Origin: Nonomuraea fuscirosea
Lineage (GTDB): Bacteria; Actinomycetota; Actinomycetes; Streptosporangiales; Streptosporangiaceae
Reading direction: 5' to 3'
Assembly (NCBI RefSeq): GCF_003001935.1
Contig: NZ_PVNG01000013.1
Span: 62,001 to 126,000 of the forward strand
DNA: 64,000 bases
Below, piece by piece: positions 48,208 to 56,344 of this stretch (position 1 is the stretch's first letter; each line of letters opens with the position of its first letter). The notes below the pieces were generated by a model. It was given only the letters and a program-made list of their open reading frames with translations. It made no database searches and was not told the DNA's origin. Both the position numbers and the translations under genes were made by a program.

Positions 48208-48975
48208 GTGGATAATGCTCCAGAGGGGGTCGACCCGAACGTCCCCAACGTCGCGCGAATGTACGACTATTTTCTCGACGGCAAGGACAACTTCGCGGCC
48301 GACCGGGCCGCCGCGGAGCAGATCCTCCAGACCTTCCCGCACACCAAGGAGGGCGCCCGCGCGAACCGGGCGTTCCTGCGCCGGGCCGTGCGGCATCTGG
48401 TGGACCAGGGCGTCCGGCAGATCGTGGACCTCGGCGCCGGCCTGCCGACGCAGGGCAACACCCACGAGATCGCCCCGGAGGCGCGCGTGGTGTACGTGGA
48501 CTACGACTCCGTGGTGTGCGTGCACGGCAGGGCGCTGCTGGCCAGGCGGGAGAACGTGGACTTCCTCCAGGCCGATGTGCGCGAGCCCAAGGCGCTGCTG
48601 GACAGGCTCGGCACGATGATCGACTTCGAGCAGCCGGTGGCGTTCCTCATGCTGGCGATCCTGCACTTCATCCCGGACGACGAGGCCTACGACGTGGTGA
48701 CGAAGCTGCGCGAGGCCAGCGCGCCGGGCAGCCACCTGGTCATCAGCCACGCCGTGGACAGCACCCCGGACACCACCCCGCAGGCGCTGGAGATCTACCG
48801 CCGGGCCACCGCCGCGCTCAACCTGCGCACGCGGGAGGAGGTCCTGCGCTTCTTCGACGGCTACGAGCTGGCGGAGCCGGGACTGACGTACCCGAACGGC
48901 TGGCGCCCGGAGGACCCGGACGCGCCGGGGAACGGCATCACGTTCGGTTACGTGGGGGTCGGCCGCAAGCCCTGA
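48208..48975 (+). CDS. DUF574-type SAM-dependent methyltransferase
   Basis: A 255-residue protein of the actinomycete-specific PF04672/DUF574 methyltransferase-like family. It has the family N-terminus NVPNVARMYDYFLDGKDNFAADR, SAM-binding QIVDLGAGLPTQGNTHEIA, VVYVDYDSVVCVHGRALL and FLMLAILHFIPDDE. No substrate is known for the family, which is present in many copies per genome. The GTG at 48208 follows GGGAGATGATCC. It ends in a bidirectional terminator shared with thioredoxin. Confidence 0.9.
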   Translation: MDNAPEGVDPNVPNVARMYDYFLDGKDNFAADRAAAEQILQTFPHTKEGARANRAFLRRAVRHLVDQGVRQIVDLGAGLPTQGNTHEIAPEARVVYVDYDSVVCVHGRALLARRENVDFLQADVREPKALLDRLGTMIDFEQPVAFLMLAILHFIPDDEAYDVVTKLREASAPGSHLVISHAVDSTPDTTPQALEIYRRATAALNLRTREEVLRFFDGYELAEPGLTYPNGWRPEDPDAPGNGITFGYVGVGRKP

Positions 48976-49001
48976 CGATCGGATCCTCCGCCGGACATGC
49001 G

Positions 49002-49029
49002 AAGACCCCGCCCGTGAGGGCGGGGTCTT
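49002..49029. terminator. Bidirectional terminator, methyltransferase/thioredoxin
   Basis: AAGACCCCGCCC (49002-49013), GTGA loop, GGGCGGGGTCTT (49018-49029), followed by T-residues on the plus strand and flanked by A-residues that serve the minus strand. It lies between two convergent genes. Confidence 0.9.
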
Positions 49030-49041
49030 TCGCGCGAGGGG

Positions 49042-49416
49042 TCAGTTCTGCTGGGCGTTCTTCAGCTCCTCGCTGAGCTCGGCCCTGATCGCGTCCATGT
49101 CGAGCGCCTTCACCTGGCGGATGAGGTCTTCGAGCGCGGGGCCGGGGATGGCGCCGGCCTGGGCGAAGACCACGATGCCGTCACGGATCGCCATCAGCGT
49201 GGGGATCGAGGTGATGTCGAATCCCTGCGCGAGCCCCTGCTCGGCGTCGGTGTCGATCTTGCCGAAGGTGATGTCGCCATGCTTGTCGGACGCCTGCTCG
49301 AAGATCGGCCCGAACTTCTTGCACGGCGGGCACCACTCGGCCCAGAAGTCGAGCAGCACGATCCCCTTGTCGGCGATGTCGTTGAAGTTCTTCTCTGTTA
49401 CTTCGATGGTCGCCAC
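49042..49416 (-). CDS. trxA: Thioredoxin
   Basis: A 124-residue thioredoxin: active site WCPPC (Cys29, Cys32; Pro replaces the usual Gly), FWAEW strand and the cis-proline loop SIPTL. An extra acidic C-terminal helix (LDMDAIRAELSEELKNAQQN) makes it slightly longer than E. coli TrxA. The start is GTG 49416 with GAGGAG seven bases upstream. It reduces protein disulfides in the cytosol. The WCPPC site suggests a somewhat different redox potential from WCGPC enzymes. Confidence 0.94.
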   Translation of the reverse strand: MATIEVTEKNFNDIADKGIVLLDFWAEWCPPCKKFGPIFEQASDKHGDITFGKIDTDAEQGLAQGFDITSIPTLMAIRDGIVVFAQAGAIPGPALEDLIRQVKALDMDAIRAELSEELKNAQQN

Positions 49417-49587
49417 AAGTGGCTCCTCGCTCGTTGTCGCTGTCGTGCGGTTTGTCGCTGAAATGCATTCGAGTCAACCACGTACCCATCACCAGCATTC
49501 CATGCCCGGCGGGCGGGCGCGGCCCCGTGCCTGCCGCGCCCGCGTCAGGGTCCCCTTCAGTGTCCCCCTCAGGGGGCCCGTCATGGA

Positions 49588-51276
49588 TCAGTGGCCGCCG
49601 GGCAGCGTCAGGCCGATGACCAGCGGATCGTGGTCGGAGGAGCGGTAGGCGTCCGGCTGGTAGAGGCCGGGCGGATTGAACTCCTGGTTGTAGTCGCGGA
49701 TGCGCGGCTCGTCGGAGTTGATGTGCCAGATCGTCGCGCTCGTCACCCGCTTGAGCAGTTGCCTGCCGACGAGGGCGTGGTCGAGCTCGCCCGCCAGCCC
49801 GTCGAACAGGTAGCTGTAGCGCAGCGGCTCGGGCACGAACCGCTTGGTGACGCTGGTCAGGCCGCCCGCCTCCAGGGTGTCGATCGGGTCCTCCTCGCCG
49901 TAGGCGTTGAGGTCGCCGAGCACGATCGGGTTGGGCAGGTCCTGGTCCTCGACGAGGCCGAGCAGCGCCTGGGCCTGGGCCACGCGGGTGGGGTTCCAGC
50001 AGCTCTGGCCATCGCCCTGGTCGGCGTCGGGGCCGCTCGACGGGCAGCTGCCCTTGGACTTCAGGTGGTTGACCAGCATGGTGAACGGCTGGCCGCCGCC
50101 CTTCCTGCGGAAGGTCTGGATCAGCGGCGGGCGGCTGAACACGGCGTCCTGCGAGGACTTCGCCGCGCCGACCGGGGTCAGCTTGGCGGGCTTGTAGATG
50201 AGGCCGACCTGGATGGCGTCGGTGCCGGGGAACGGGTGCGCGAGTGCGGCGTACGTACCGGCTCCGACCTGGGCGTTGACGGCGTCCACGAGCGCCTGCA
50301 GGGCGGTCTGGCCGTTGTTCTCGACCTCCATGAGGGCCACCGCGTCGGCGTTCAGCCCCTTGAGCGCGGCGACCAGCTTGGCGAGCTGGCGCTGCTGCTC
50401 CTCGGCGTCGCTCGCGCCTCTGGAGCCGAGGGTGGTGAACCAGTTGAGCGTGTTGAACGAGGCCACCTTGACGTTCCCGACGACCGGGAACGGCTTGGGC
50501 AGGCGCGGGTTGGCGTTCAGGTAGTTCACGGGCTTGGTGGGTTGCAGGCGGTAGGCGCCGAATCCGTATCCGAGCACGCCTGTCACGCCGGCGGCCACGT
50601 CGCCCGTGCGCACGATGGGCGGCAGGGTGGCCGGGTTCTCGCGGGTGGAGCCGTCGTCGACGAGCAGGGAGCGGCGCTCGTTCAGCGCGGCGTCGACGCC
50701 CCGGCGGTCGGTCGGCTGGAACAGCCGGCCCTGCGAGGAGAGCACGACCTCGCCGAAGCGGCCGAGGTTGTAGTGCTCGCTCACGGTCAGCGGCTGCGGG
50801 AAGGTCAGCAGCATGTTCTCGACGGGCTCCAGCCCGTCGGAGGGCAGCCGGTACGACCGCGCCTTCACCCTGCCCGTGCCGCACACGTCCACGGCGGTGA
50901 CCGGCGACAGCTCGGTCCAGCCGTTGAACTCGGTCGCCCGGCCGGTCACGAGGACCCGGTCACCGGGCTTGACGTCCTTGACCGAGTCCCTGGCGAAGGC
51001 GAACAGCCCCTCGGACGTCCGCGGGTCGGCGTCCGGGCGCGGATCCTGCAGGAAGAACCCGCTGAGCTGGTCGGAGCGCTGGAAGTCGCCGGTGACGATC
51101 CCCTCGACCCGCACCGTCTGGCCGGCCAGCGGGGTGGCGTCACCGTCACCCTGCACCTGGTTGATGCGGTGGGTGGCCGGGGTGTCACAGGGGGCCGCCG
51201 GTTCGGCGGCCGCGGGACCGGCGCACAAGGCCACCGCGAGAAGGGCGGCCAAGGAGGCTTGGGATAAAGCTCGCAT
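49588..51276 (-). CDS. Secreted ExeM/NucH-type endonuclease
   Basis: A 562-residue extracellular nuclease. Signal peptide (RALSQASLAALLAVALCAGPAAA), an OB-fold-like domain (HRINQVQGDGDATPLAGQTVRVEGIVTGDFQ), then an endonuclease/exonuclease/phosphatase domain from about 265 (VKVASFNTLNWFTTLG, ALMEVENNG, TMLVNHLKSKGS, IVLGDLNAYGEEDPI, and the C-terminal SSDHDPLVIGL). The catalytic Glu, Asp/Asn and DH pairs of the EEP fold are all present. It probably degrades extracellular DNA for phosphate or in biofilm turnover. Cys pairs suggest disulfides. Confidence 0.92.
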   Translation of the reverse strand: MRALSQASLAALLAVALCAGPAAAEPAAPCDTPATHRINQVQGDGDATPLAGQTVRVEGIVTGDFQRSDQLSGFFLQDPRPDADPRTSEGLFAFARDSVKDVKPGDRVLVTGRATEFNGWTELSPVTAVDVCGTGRVKARSYRLPSDGLEPVENMLLTFPQPLTVSEHYNLGRFGEVVLSSQGRLFQPTDRRGVDAALNERRSLLVDDGSTRENPATLPPIVRTGDVAAGVTGVLGYGFGAYRLQPTKPVNYLNANPRLPKPFPVVGNVKVASFNTLNWFTTLGSRGASDAEEQQRQLAKLVAALKGLNADAVALMEVENNGQTALQALVDAVNAQVGAGTYAALAHPFPGTDAIQVGLIYKPAKLTPVGAAKSSQDAVFSRPPLIQTFRRKGGGQPFTMLVNHLKSKGSCPSSGPDADQGDGQSCWNPTRVAQAQALLGLVEDQDLPNPIVLGDLNAYGEEDPIDTLEAGGLTSVTKRFVPEPLRYSYLFDGLAGELDHALVGRQLLKRVTSATIWHINSDEPRIRDYNQEFNPPGLYQPDAYRSSDHDPLVIGLTLPGGH

Positions 51277-51332
51277 GCACGCACTTTAGAGCCAATTTAG
51301 ATCGCATAATTCCACATAAAAGTGGATAGAAC

Positions 51333-52766
51333 ATGAAATCACCGAACCTTGACATCGGCCGCGGCGGGTATCACCCATGCATGGACTGGGTCACCTGCGC
51401 GCATTCTGCTGATTGCACCGGAATCGCCGGCCGGCCGTCCGGCCTCTGCCTGGCACATCTGTCCCCAGAACAACTCGGCGCGGCGCTCGGCGCGCTGTCC
51501 CCCGGCCGCCTGCTCGACCTGCGCGGCACCACCGTCACGAGCGATCTGCTGTCCAGGGTGCTCGACGCCACCGGCGCCAGGCCCGGCAGGACCCGGCTCG
51601 ACCGGGTCAGGTTCACCGGCGACGTCAAGCTGGCCGGGGTGACGTTCGAGGGCGACGTGTCGCTCGACGGCGCCACGTTCGACCGGCTCGCCTCGTTCTT
51701 CGGCGCCCGCTTCGAGGGCAACGTGTCGCTGGCCGGCGTGCGGTTCCGGCGTGAGCTGTCCTTCCACGGCGTCACCGTGCGCGGTCACGTCTCGCTCGAC
51801 CGGGCCGTGATGGCGAGGGACGCGCTGTTCAGCCAGGCCGTGTTCGGGCACGGGCTGTCGTGCGAGCGGGCCAGGTTCGACGGCTACGCCACCTTCGACG
51901 GCGCCAGGCTCGGCGACGGGGCCGCCTTCAGGGGCGCGCGCTTCGGCCGGACGCTGTCGTTCCGCAAGGTCAGCGGGCACGCCGGGTTCGACGCGGCGCA
52001 CTTCGCGGCCGACGCGTACCTGTCGGCCACCGGCCGGCTGTCGGCGGCCAGGGCCCGCGCCGACGGGCTGCTCGACGTGGTGGTCACGCGCTGCGGCGTC
52101 GACCTGCGCGGCGTGGAGGTGACGGGGCCGCTGACGGTGCGGCTCACCGACGCGCAGGCCGACCTGGAGGGCGCGCGGCTGCGCGGGCCCGCCACCGTGA
52201 CGGGCCGGGGCAGGTCCACGCTGACCTCGCTGCGGGAGGTCGAGGCGGCCAGCCTGGAGCTGTTCGGGCTCGACCTGTCGTCGTGCCGGTTCGCCGGGCT
52301 CGCCCATCCGTCGGGGGTGCGGGTCAAGGACTGCACGTTCGCGCTCACGCCGCGCGGCGTCCAGGTGGGGCTGCGCTGGCCGATGCTGCGCTGGTTCTCG
52401 CGGCGGCGCGCGCTGGCCGACGAGCACACCAGGCGCGGCCACGGTCACGCCGGCGACACCGGCGCCTCGCCCGACAGCCTGGCCTCCCTCTACGCGGGCC
52501 TGCGGCCGAGCGACCGCGCGACCGCGGCCGACTTCGCGTTCGCGGCCATGGAGATGCGCCGCCAGGCCGGCCACGGGTGGTGGCTGTCGGTGTCGTGGCT
52601 CGTCTGCGGGTACGGCATGCGGATGGGGCGGGCGGCGGCGTGGTGCGCGCTGGTGGCGGCGATCACCGCGGCGGCGGTGCTGTGGAGCACGGCCTCCCAC
52701 GCCACCGGCCACACCGGCGCACCCGCCTTACCCTCCGTCCCCGTCCACTCCACCTGGACCGGCTGA
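51333..52766 (+). CDS. Pentapeptide-repeat-like membrane-anchored protein
   Basis: A 477-residue protein. The N-terminus has a Cys cluster (MDWVTCAHSADCTGIAG.PSGLCLAHL) that could bind a metal, followed from about 85 to 330 by pentapeptide-like A(D/N)LXX/F-centred repeats (VTFEGDVSLDGATFDRLASF, RFDGYATFDGARLGDGAAF), predicting a right-handed quadrilateral beta-helix. One or two hydrophobic helices lie near 415-455. I recall similar actinomycete proteins labelled as oxetanocin A resistance proteins, but that label is weak. Either ATG 51333 or ATG 51381 (MDWVTC) could be the start; neither has a strong ribosome site. Confidence 0.72.
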   Translation: MKSPNLDIGRGGYHPCMDWVTCAHSADCTGIAGRPSGLCLAHLSPEQLGAALGALSPGRLLDLRGTTVTSDLLSRVLDATGARPGRTRLDRVRFTGDVKLAGVTFEGDVSLDGATFDRLASFFGARFEGNVSLAGVRFRRELSFHGVTVRGHVSLDRAVMARDALFSQAVFGHGLSCERARFDGYATFDGARLGDGAAFRGARFGRTLSFRKVSGHAGFDAAHFAADAYLSATGRLSAARARADGLLDVVVTRCGVDLRGVEVTGPLTVRLTDAQADLEGARLRGPATVTGRGRSTLTSLREVEAASLELFGLDLSSCRFAGLAHPSGVRVKDCTFALTPRGVQVGLRWPMLRWFSRRRALADEHTRRGHGHAGDTGASPDSLASLYAGLRPSDRATAADFAFAAMEMRRQAGHGWWLSVSWLVCGYGMRMGRAAAWCALVAAITAAAVLWSTASHATGHTGAPALPSVPVHSTWTG

Positions 52767-52826
52767 GCCGGGGTCCCGGCAGGCGCCTTCCTGGAGGGCG
52801 CGGCCGTCAGAGACTGTCAGAGGCCG

Positions 52827-53267
52827 TCAGAGGCCGGCCGCGATGGCCTCGATGGCGCCGAAGTGGCGCGGCCAGCCGCCGCCCATGATGCGCCGCGACA
52901 GCTGCTGGAGCTCGTCCCCCGGGTCGAAGCCCTCGTGGTCGAGGAACAGCCGGGTGCCCTTCCCCTCGGGCTCCAGCCGCCACGTGACCGTCCAGTCGGC
53001 GCTCCCGCCGTCGCTCCAGCTGATCTTCAGCAGTTTCTCCGGCTCGATCCGCAGCACTTCGCAGTACACGATCCCGTCGAAACCGACCTGCTTCTTGGGC
53101 GTGGTGGTGAACGTGAACCGGTGCCCCACCTCCGCCCTGAAGTCGTTGGGCATGAGCCAGCGGGCGACCAGCTCCGGCTCGGTGAGCGCCCGCCACACCT
53201 TGGCGGGCGGGTGCGCGATGAACTGATCGAGCCTGATCGCGCTCTTGTCGTCAGCGGGGCGGGACAT
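52827..53267 (-). CDS. SRPBCC/AHSA1-family protein
   Basis: A 146-residue START-like protein with the AHSA1 pattern: IRLDQFIAHPPAKVWRALTEPELVARWLMP, EVLRIEPEKLLKISWSDG, WRLEPEGKGTRLFLDHEGF. It probably binds a hydrophobic ligand. It is the third gene of a compact operon with an ArsR regulator and a VOC protein; its ATG lies 17 bases inside the end of the ArsR gene. This ArsR-AHSA1 pairing is common in actinomycetes. Confidence 0.9.
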   Translation of the reverse strand: MSRPADDKSAIRLDQFIAHPPAKVWRALTEPELVARWLMPNDFRAEVGHRFTFTTTPKKQVGFDGIVYCEVLRIEPEKLLKISWSDGGSADWTVTWRLEPEGKGTRLFLDHEGFDPGDELQQLSRRIMGGGWPRHFGAIEAIAAGL

Positions 53268-53586
53268 CGTCGTCCTCCATCTCGTCGAGCAGGGTCACGA
53301 GGCCGGCGAGCCGCTCCCGCCAGAACCGTTCGTACGGGCTGAGCCAGTCGCGGATCTCCATCAGCGGCCCCGCCTCCAGCCGGTAGTGGCGTTCCCTGCC
53401 CCTGCGGCTCTCGGCGACCAGCCCGGCGTCCTTGAGCACCTTGAGATGCTCCGACACGCTGGGCCTGCTCATGTCGAACCGCTCGGCCAGCCGGCCGGCG
53501 GGCTGCGCGCCCTCGTCGAGCAGCAGCCGCAGCAGCTCGCGCCTGGCCGGGCTGGCCAGCGCCGTGAAGACGTGGTCGGCCGTCAC
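53251..53586 (-). CDS. ArsR-family transcriptional regulator
   Basis: A 111-residue winged-helix regulator: VFTALASPARRELLRLLLDEG, recognition helix FDMSRPSVSEHLKVLKDAGLV and wing RRGRERHYRLEAG. No metal-binding ELCVCDL motif is present, so it belongs to the non-metal ArsR group paired with AHSA1 proteins. The GTG at 53586 overlaps the VOC stop (GTGA). The palindrome in the promoter of the leading VOC gene is a natural autoregulatory operator for it. Confidence 0.92.
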   Translation of the reverse strand: MTADHVFTALASPARRELLRLLLDEGAQPAGRLAERFDMSRPSVSEHLKVLKDAGLVAESRRGRERHYRLEAGPLMEIRDWLSPYERFWRERLAGLVTLLDEMEDDDVPPR

Positions 53587-53936
53587 GCCTGGCTGACCAC
53601 GAAGCCGTTGCCGAACGGGTCGTGGAAGAGCAGCTGACGGCCCCACGGCTGCGGGTCCGGCCCTTCGAAGGCGACCTCGTGCTCGGCCAGCCGGGCGGCC
53701 AGCGCGTCGAGGTCGGGCGCGGCGACGACCAGGCCGCCGATCGGCCGCATGTCGGGGAACCAGGCGGCCAGCAGCAACGAGGTCTCGGCGCCCTTGGGCG
53801 CGACGGTGAGCCAGCGGCCCATGGGGAACGGGTTGTCGGTGCGCACCTCGAAGCCGAGCACGCCGGTGTAGAAGGCGAGGGCCCGTTCCTGGTCGGTGAC
53901 GGGCACGGTGACGGTGAGGATCGATGAGATCGGCAT
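53583..53936 (-). CDS. VOC-superfamily (glyoxalase-like) protein
   Basis: A 117-residue single-domain VOC protein: ISSILTVTVPVTDQERALAFYTGVLGFEVR, GGLVVAAPDLDALAARLAEHEVAFEGP and the C-terminal LLFHDPFGNGFVVSQA. Members bind metals or sequester small toxic molecules. The ATG at 53936 is preferred, though a GTG three codons upstream is possible; either way the leader is only a few bases long. First gene of the VOC-arsR-SRPBCC operon. Confidence 0.88.
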   Translation of the reverse strand: MPISSILTVTVPVTDQERALAFYTGVLGFEVRTDNPFPMGRWLTVAPKGAETSLLLAAWFPDMRPIGGLVVAAPDLDALAARLAEHEVAFEGPDPQPWGRQLLFHDPFGNGFVVSQA

Positions 53937-53943
53937 GCCGGCC

Positions 53944-53973
53944 ACTATACGTAGGATTTTTCCTACATGACAA
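53944..53973 (-). promoter_or_regulatory. Leaderless promoter with operator in spacer (VOC-arsR operon)
   Basis: On the minus strand: -35 TTGTCA (53973-53968), an 18-base spacer that contains the palindrome GTAGGA-N4-TCCTAC (53951-53966 on the plus strand), and -10 TATAGT (53949-53944). The VOC ATG at 53936 is 7 bases beyond the -10, so the transcript should be leaderless. The ArsR protein encoded in the operon is the likely repressor. Confidence 0.75.
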
Positions 53974-54036
53974 GCCCGGAAATATCAGGGGCTTCCCGGA
54001 TGGGACCCCGAGCGCGGCCTTCGTAGACTGGGGGGC

Positions 54037-54711
54037 ATGCTCATCGACGACTACGTGGCCGAGCTCGACGACGCCCTGGCCGGCCCGCACGGACCCAAGC
54101 GGGACCTGGTCGTCGAAGCCCGCGACAGCCTGCTCGACACGGCCGAGGCGCTGGAGGCCGAAGGGCTCGGCCGGGCGGAGGCGGAGCGGCTGGCGGTGAC
54201 GGAGTTCGGGGCCGTCGCCGAGATCGCGCCGGGCTACCAGGCCGAGCTGACCGCGCACTCGGGGCGGCGGCTGGGCCTGCTGCTGTTCGTCAGCGTGCCG
54301 ATCACGGTGGCCATGTGGTCGGTGCTGTGGCGGCTCTACCCGGCCACCGAGCAGGCGTGGGCGTCGCAGCCGGCCTGGTGGCCGGTCGTCTCGCGGCTGC
54401 TCGACGTCGTGCAGCTGGGCGTCGGCGTGTACGGCGGCCTCGTCACGTTCGCGCTGAGCCGGGGTTCGCGCTGGATCCGCCGGCCGCGGCTGGCGACCAG
54501 GTCGCTGGGCGTGCTGGTCTGGACGGCGCTGCCGGTCACCTTCGGGCTGAGCCTGGTGCTGTCGTACGGCACCGGCGCCGCCTCCCCCAACACCCTCACC
54601 GCGCTGCCGGCCCTGCTGGCCAACCTGGTGACCTTGGCGATGTGGGGGCTGCAGGTCTACGGCGCCACCCGGTGCGTGCGGATCACGCGGGCGTCCGTAC
54701 GGACCGCCTGA
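54037..54711 (+). CDS. Membrane protein with permease-prefix (HAAS-like) domain
   Basis: A 224-residue protein. The cytosolic N-terminal 65 residues (LIDDYVAELDDALAGPHGPKRDLVVEARDSLLDTAEAL) match the short helical prefix domain often found on permeases next to PadR regulators. Four or five hydrophobic helices follow (LGLLLFVSVPITVAMWSVLW, SLGVLVWTALPVTFGLSLVL). It is convergent with a PadR gene, the usual partner. Function unknown; possibly a PadR-controlled stress membrane protein. Confidence 0.75.
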   Translation: MLIDDYVAELDDALAGPHGPKRDLVVEARDSLLDTAEALEAEGLGRAEAERLAVTEFGAVAEIAPGYQAELTAHSGRRLGLLLFVSVPITVAMWSVLWRLYPATEQAWASQPAWWPVVSRLLDVVQLGVGVYGGLVTFALSRGSRWIRRPRLATRSLGVLVWTALPVTFGLSLVLSYGTGAASPNTLTALPALLANLVTLAMWGLQVYGATRCVRITRASVRTA

Positions 54712-54735
54712 GCCCGCTCTGAGACTCCCTGCCGC

Positions 54736-55071
54736 TCAGCCTTGGGCGGTCGCCTCGGCGCGCAGGACGCCGCCGATCACGTTCGTGAACTCCCGCCAGG
54801 CCGACCGCTCCCCCTCCAGCTGCTTCCGGCCCGAGGCGGTGAGCCGGTAGGTGCGGCGCTTGCGCCCGCCGACCGTCGCCCACTCGCTGGACAGGTAGCC
54901 GATGCGCTCCAGCCGGCGCAGCGCCGGATAGACGGTGCCGGTGGGCACGTTGAGCGCGCCCCCGCTCCGCTCCAGCAGCGCCTCGATGATGGCGTAGCCG
55001 TGCAGCGGCTCCCGCTCCAGAACTGAGAGCAGCAGCGCGTCCATGTGCCCGCGAAGCGCGTCCGGATTCAT
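54736..55071 (-). CDS. PadR-family transcriptional regulator
   Basis: A 111-residue PadR regulator: MDALLLSVLEREPLHGYAIIEALLERSGGALNVPTGTVYPALRRLERIGYLSSEW with the recognition helix and wing (RKRRTYRLTASGRKQLEGE), then a C-terminal dimerisation helix. The ATG at 55071 is chosen because the family N-terminus starts there. It is divergent from cydA, with PadR-like palindromes in between, so it may repress cytochrome bd expression, its own gene, or both. Confidence 0.9.
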   Translation of the reverse strand: MNPDALRGHMDALLLSVLEREPLHGYAIIEALLERSGGALNVPTGTVYPALRRLERIGYLSSEWATVGGRKRRTYRLTASGRKQLEGERSAWREFTNVIGGVLRAEATAQG

Positions 55072-55098
55072 GACTCCGATCCTAAACACCGATCCCTC

Positions 55099-55128
55099 AT
55101 GTAGACAGACTACATGTAGACTGGCTAC
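55099..55128. promoter_or_regulatory. Nested PadR-type palindromes between padR and cydA
   Basis: ATGTAG-N5-CTACAT (55099-55115) is a perfect dyad; a second ATGTAG (55114-55119) with N5 and CTAC (55125-55128) overlaps it by two bases. ATGT..ACAT spacing is typical of PadR operators. The site is 28 bases from the padR start and 32 bases from the cydA start. Confidence 0.65.
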
Positions 55129-55159
55129 TCATAAGAAGACGTACGACGACGGAGCGGTG

Positions 55160-56332
55160 ATGGACGTAGTCGATCTGGCGCGGACACAGTTCGCGGTGAC
55201 GGGCAGCCTGCACTTCCTGTTCGTGGTGCTCACGCTCGGCCTGGCGCCGCTGGTGGCGATCATGCACACGCGGTGGGCACGGTCGGGCCGGCCGGTGCAC
55301 GAGGCCATGACGAGGTTCTGGGGGCAGGTCTACGTCATCAACTACGCGCTCGGCATCGTGACCGGGCTGGTGATGGAGTTCCAGTTCGGCCTCACCTGGA
55401 GCGGGCTGACGCGGTACGCGGGCGACGTGTTCGGCGCGCCGCTGGCCATGGAGACGCTGATCGCCTTCTTCCTGGAGTCCACGTTCCTCGGACTATGGAT
55501 CTTCGGGTGGGGGCGGCTGCCCAGGTGGGCGCACGTGGCCTGCATCTGGGCGGTCACGCTGACGGCGTACGCGAGCGCGTTCTTCATCATGGTGGCCAAC
55601 TCGTTCCTGCAGAACCCGGCCGGGGCGGTGGTCGGCGGCGGGCGCATGCACCTGACCGACTTCGGCGCCCTGCTCACGAACAAGGCCCTCGTCTTCTCCT
55701 TCCCGCACGTGATCGGCGCGGGGCTGTTCACCGGCGGCATGGTGCTGGTGGGCGCGAGCGCGTGGCGGCTGCGCCGGCGCACCCCCGAGGTGGAGTTCTT
55801 CACCCGGTCCCTGCGCACCGGCGTGGTCACCGCCGCCGTCGGCATCTTCCTGGCCATGGGCTTCGGGTACGCCCAGTTCGGCGGCGTCGCGGAGGGCAAG
55901 TTCGGCTCCGGCCGCGACCCGCTGGCCGCCGTCGGGCTCGGCTTCATGATCGAGATCGGGCAGCTGCTCGGGCTCGTCGTGCTGCTCGTGATGCTGCCGA
56001 TGATCTCCGTCCTGCCGCGGCTCCGGTGGACGCATCCGATCCTGATCGCGATGACGCCGCTGCCGTTCGTGCTGTCGATCCTGGGCTGGATGGCCAGGGA
56101 GATCGGGCGGCAGCCCTGGATGATCTGGGAGCGGCTCACCGTGGCCGACGCCCTGTCGCCGGGGCTGACCTCCGGCATGGTCACGGGCTCGCTCATCGGG
56201 TTCGCGGCGGTGCTGGGGCTGCTGGCCGTCGTGGACTACGTCCTCATCGCCCGGGTGATCAGGCGCGGCCCGTACGGGCTCGACCTCGGCGCCACCGCCG
56301 ACGAGACGCGCGCCCCCGCGCTGAGCTACTGA
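55160..56332 (+). CDS. cydA: Cytochrome bd oxidase subunit I (CydA), compact
   Basis: A 390-residue quinol oxidase subunit carrying the hemes. Haem-ligand His18 (GSLHFLFV), a second His near residue 185 (FPHVIGAGL), and the EIGRQPWMIWERL signature near 315 are visible, with about nine membrane helices. The Q-loop between helices 6 and 7 is short. At 390 residues it is shorter than most CydA proteins (about 440-520). The ATG at 55160 follows CGGAGCGG. First gene of cydABDC. It reduces O2 to water without proton pumping, typical of low-oxygen or stress growth. Confidence 0.92.
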   Translation: MDVVDLARTQFAVTGSLHFLFVVLTLGLAPLVAIMHTRWARSGRPVHEAMTRFWGQVYVINYALGIVTGLVMEFQFGLTWSGLTRYAGDVFGAPLAMETLIAFFLESTFLGLWIFGWGRLPRWAHVACIWAVTLTAYASAFFIMVANSFLQNPAGAVVGGGRMHLTDFGALLTNKALVFSFPHVIGAGLFTGGMVLVGASAWRLRRRTPEVEFFTRSLRTGVVTAAVGIFLAMGFGYAQFGGVAEGKFGSGRDPLAAVGLGFMIEIGQLLGLVVLLVMLPMISVLPRLRWTHPILIAMTPLPFVLSILGWMAREIGRQPWMIWERLTVADALSPGLTSGMVTGSLIGFAAVLGLLAVVDYVLIARVIRRGPYGLDLGATADETRAPALSY

Positions 56333-56344
56333 GGAGTGCTGAGC

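Noticed and set aside
53251..54258. A 335-residue frame that would fuse VOC-region sequence to the ArsR regulator
   Set aside because: The upstream part is the wrong frame of the VOC gene; the ArsR start at 53586 overlaps the VOC stop and fits the family.
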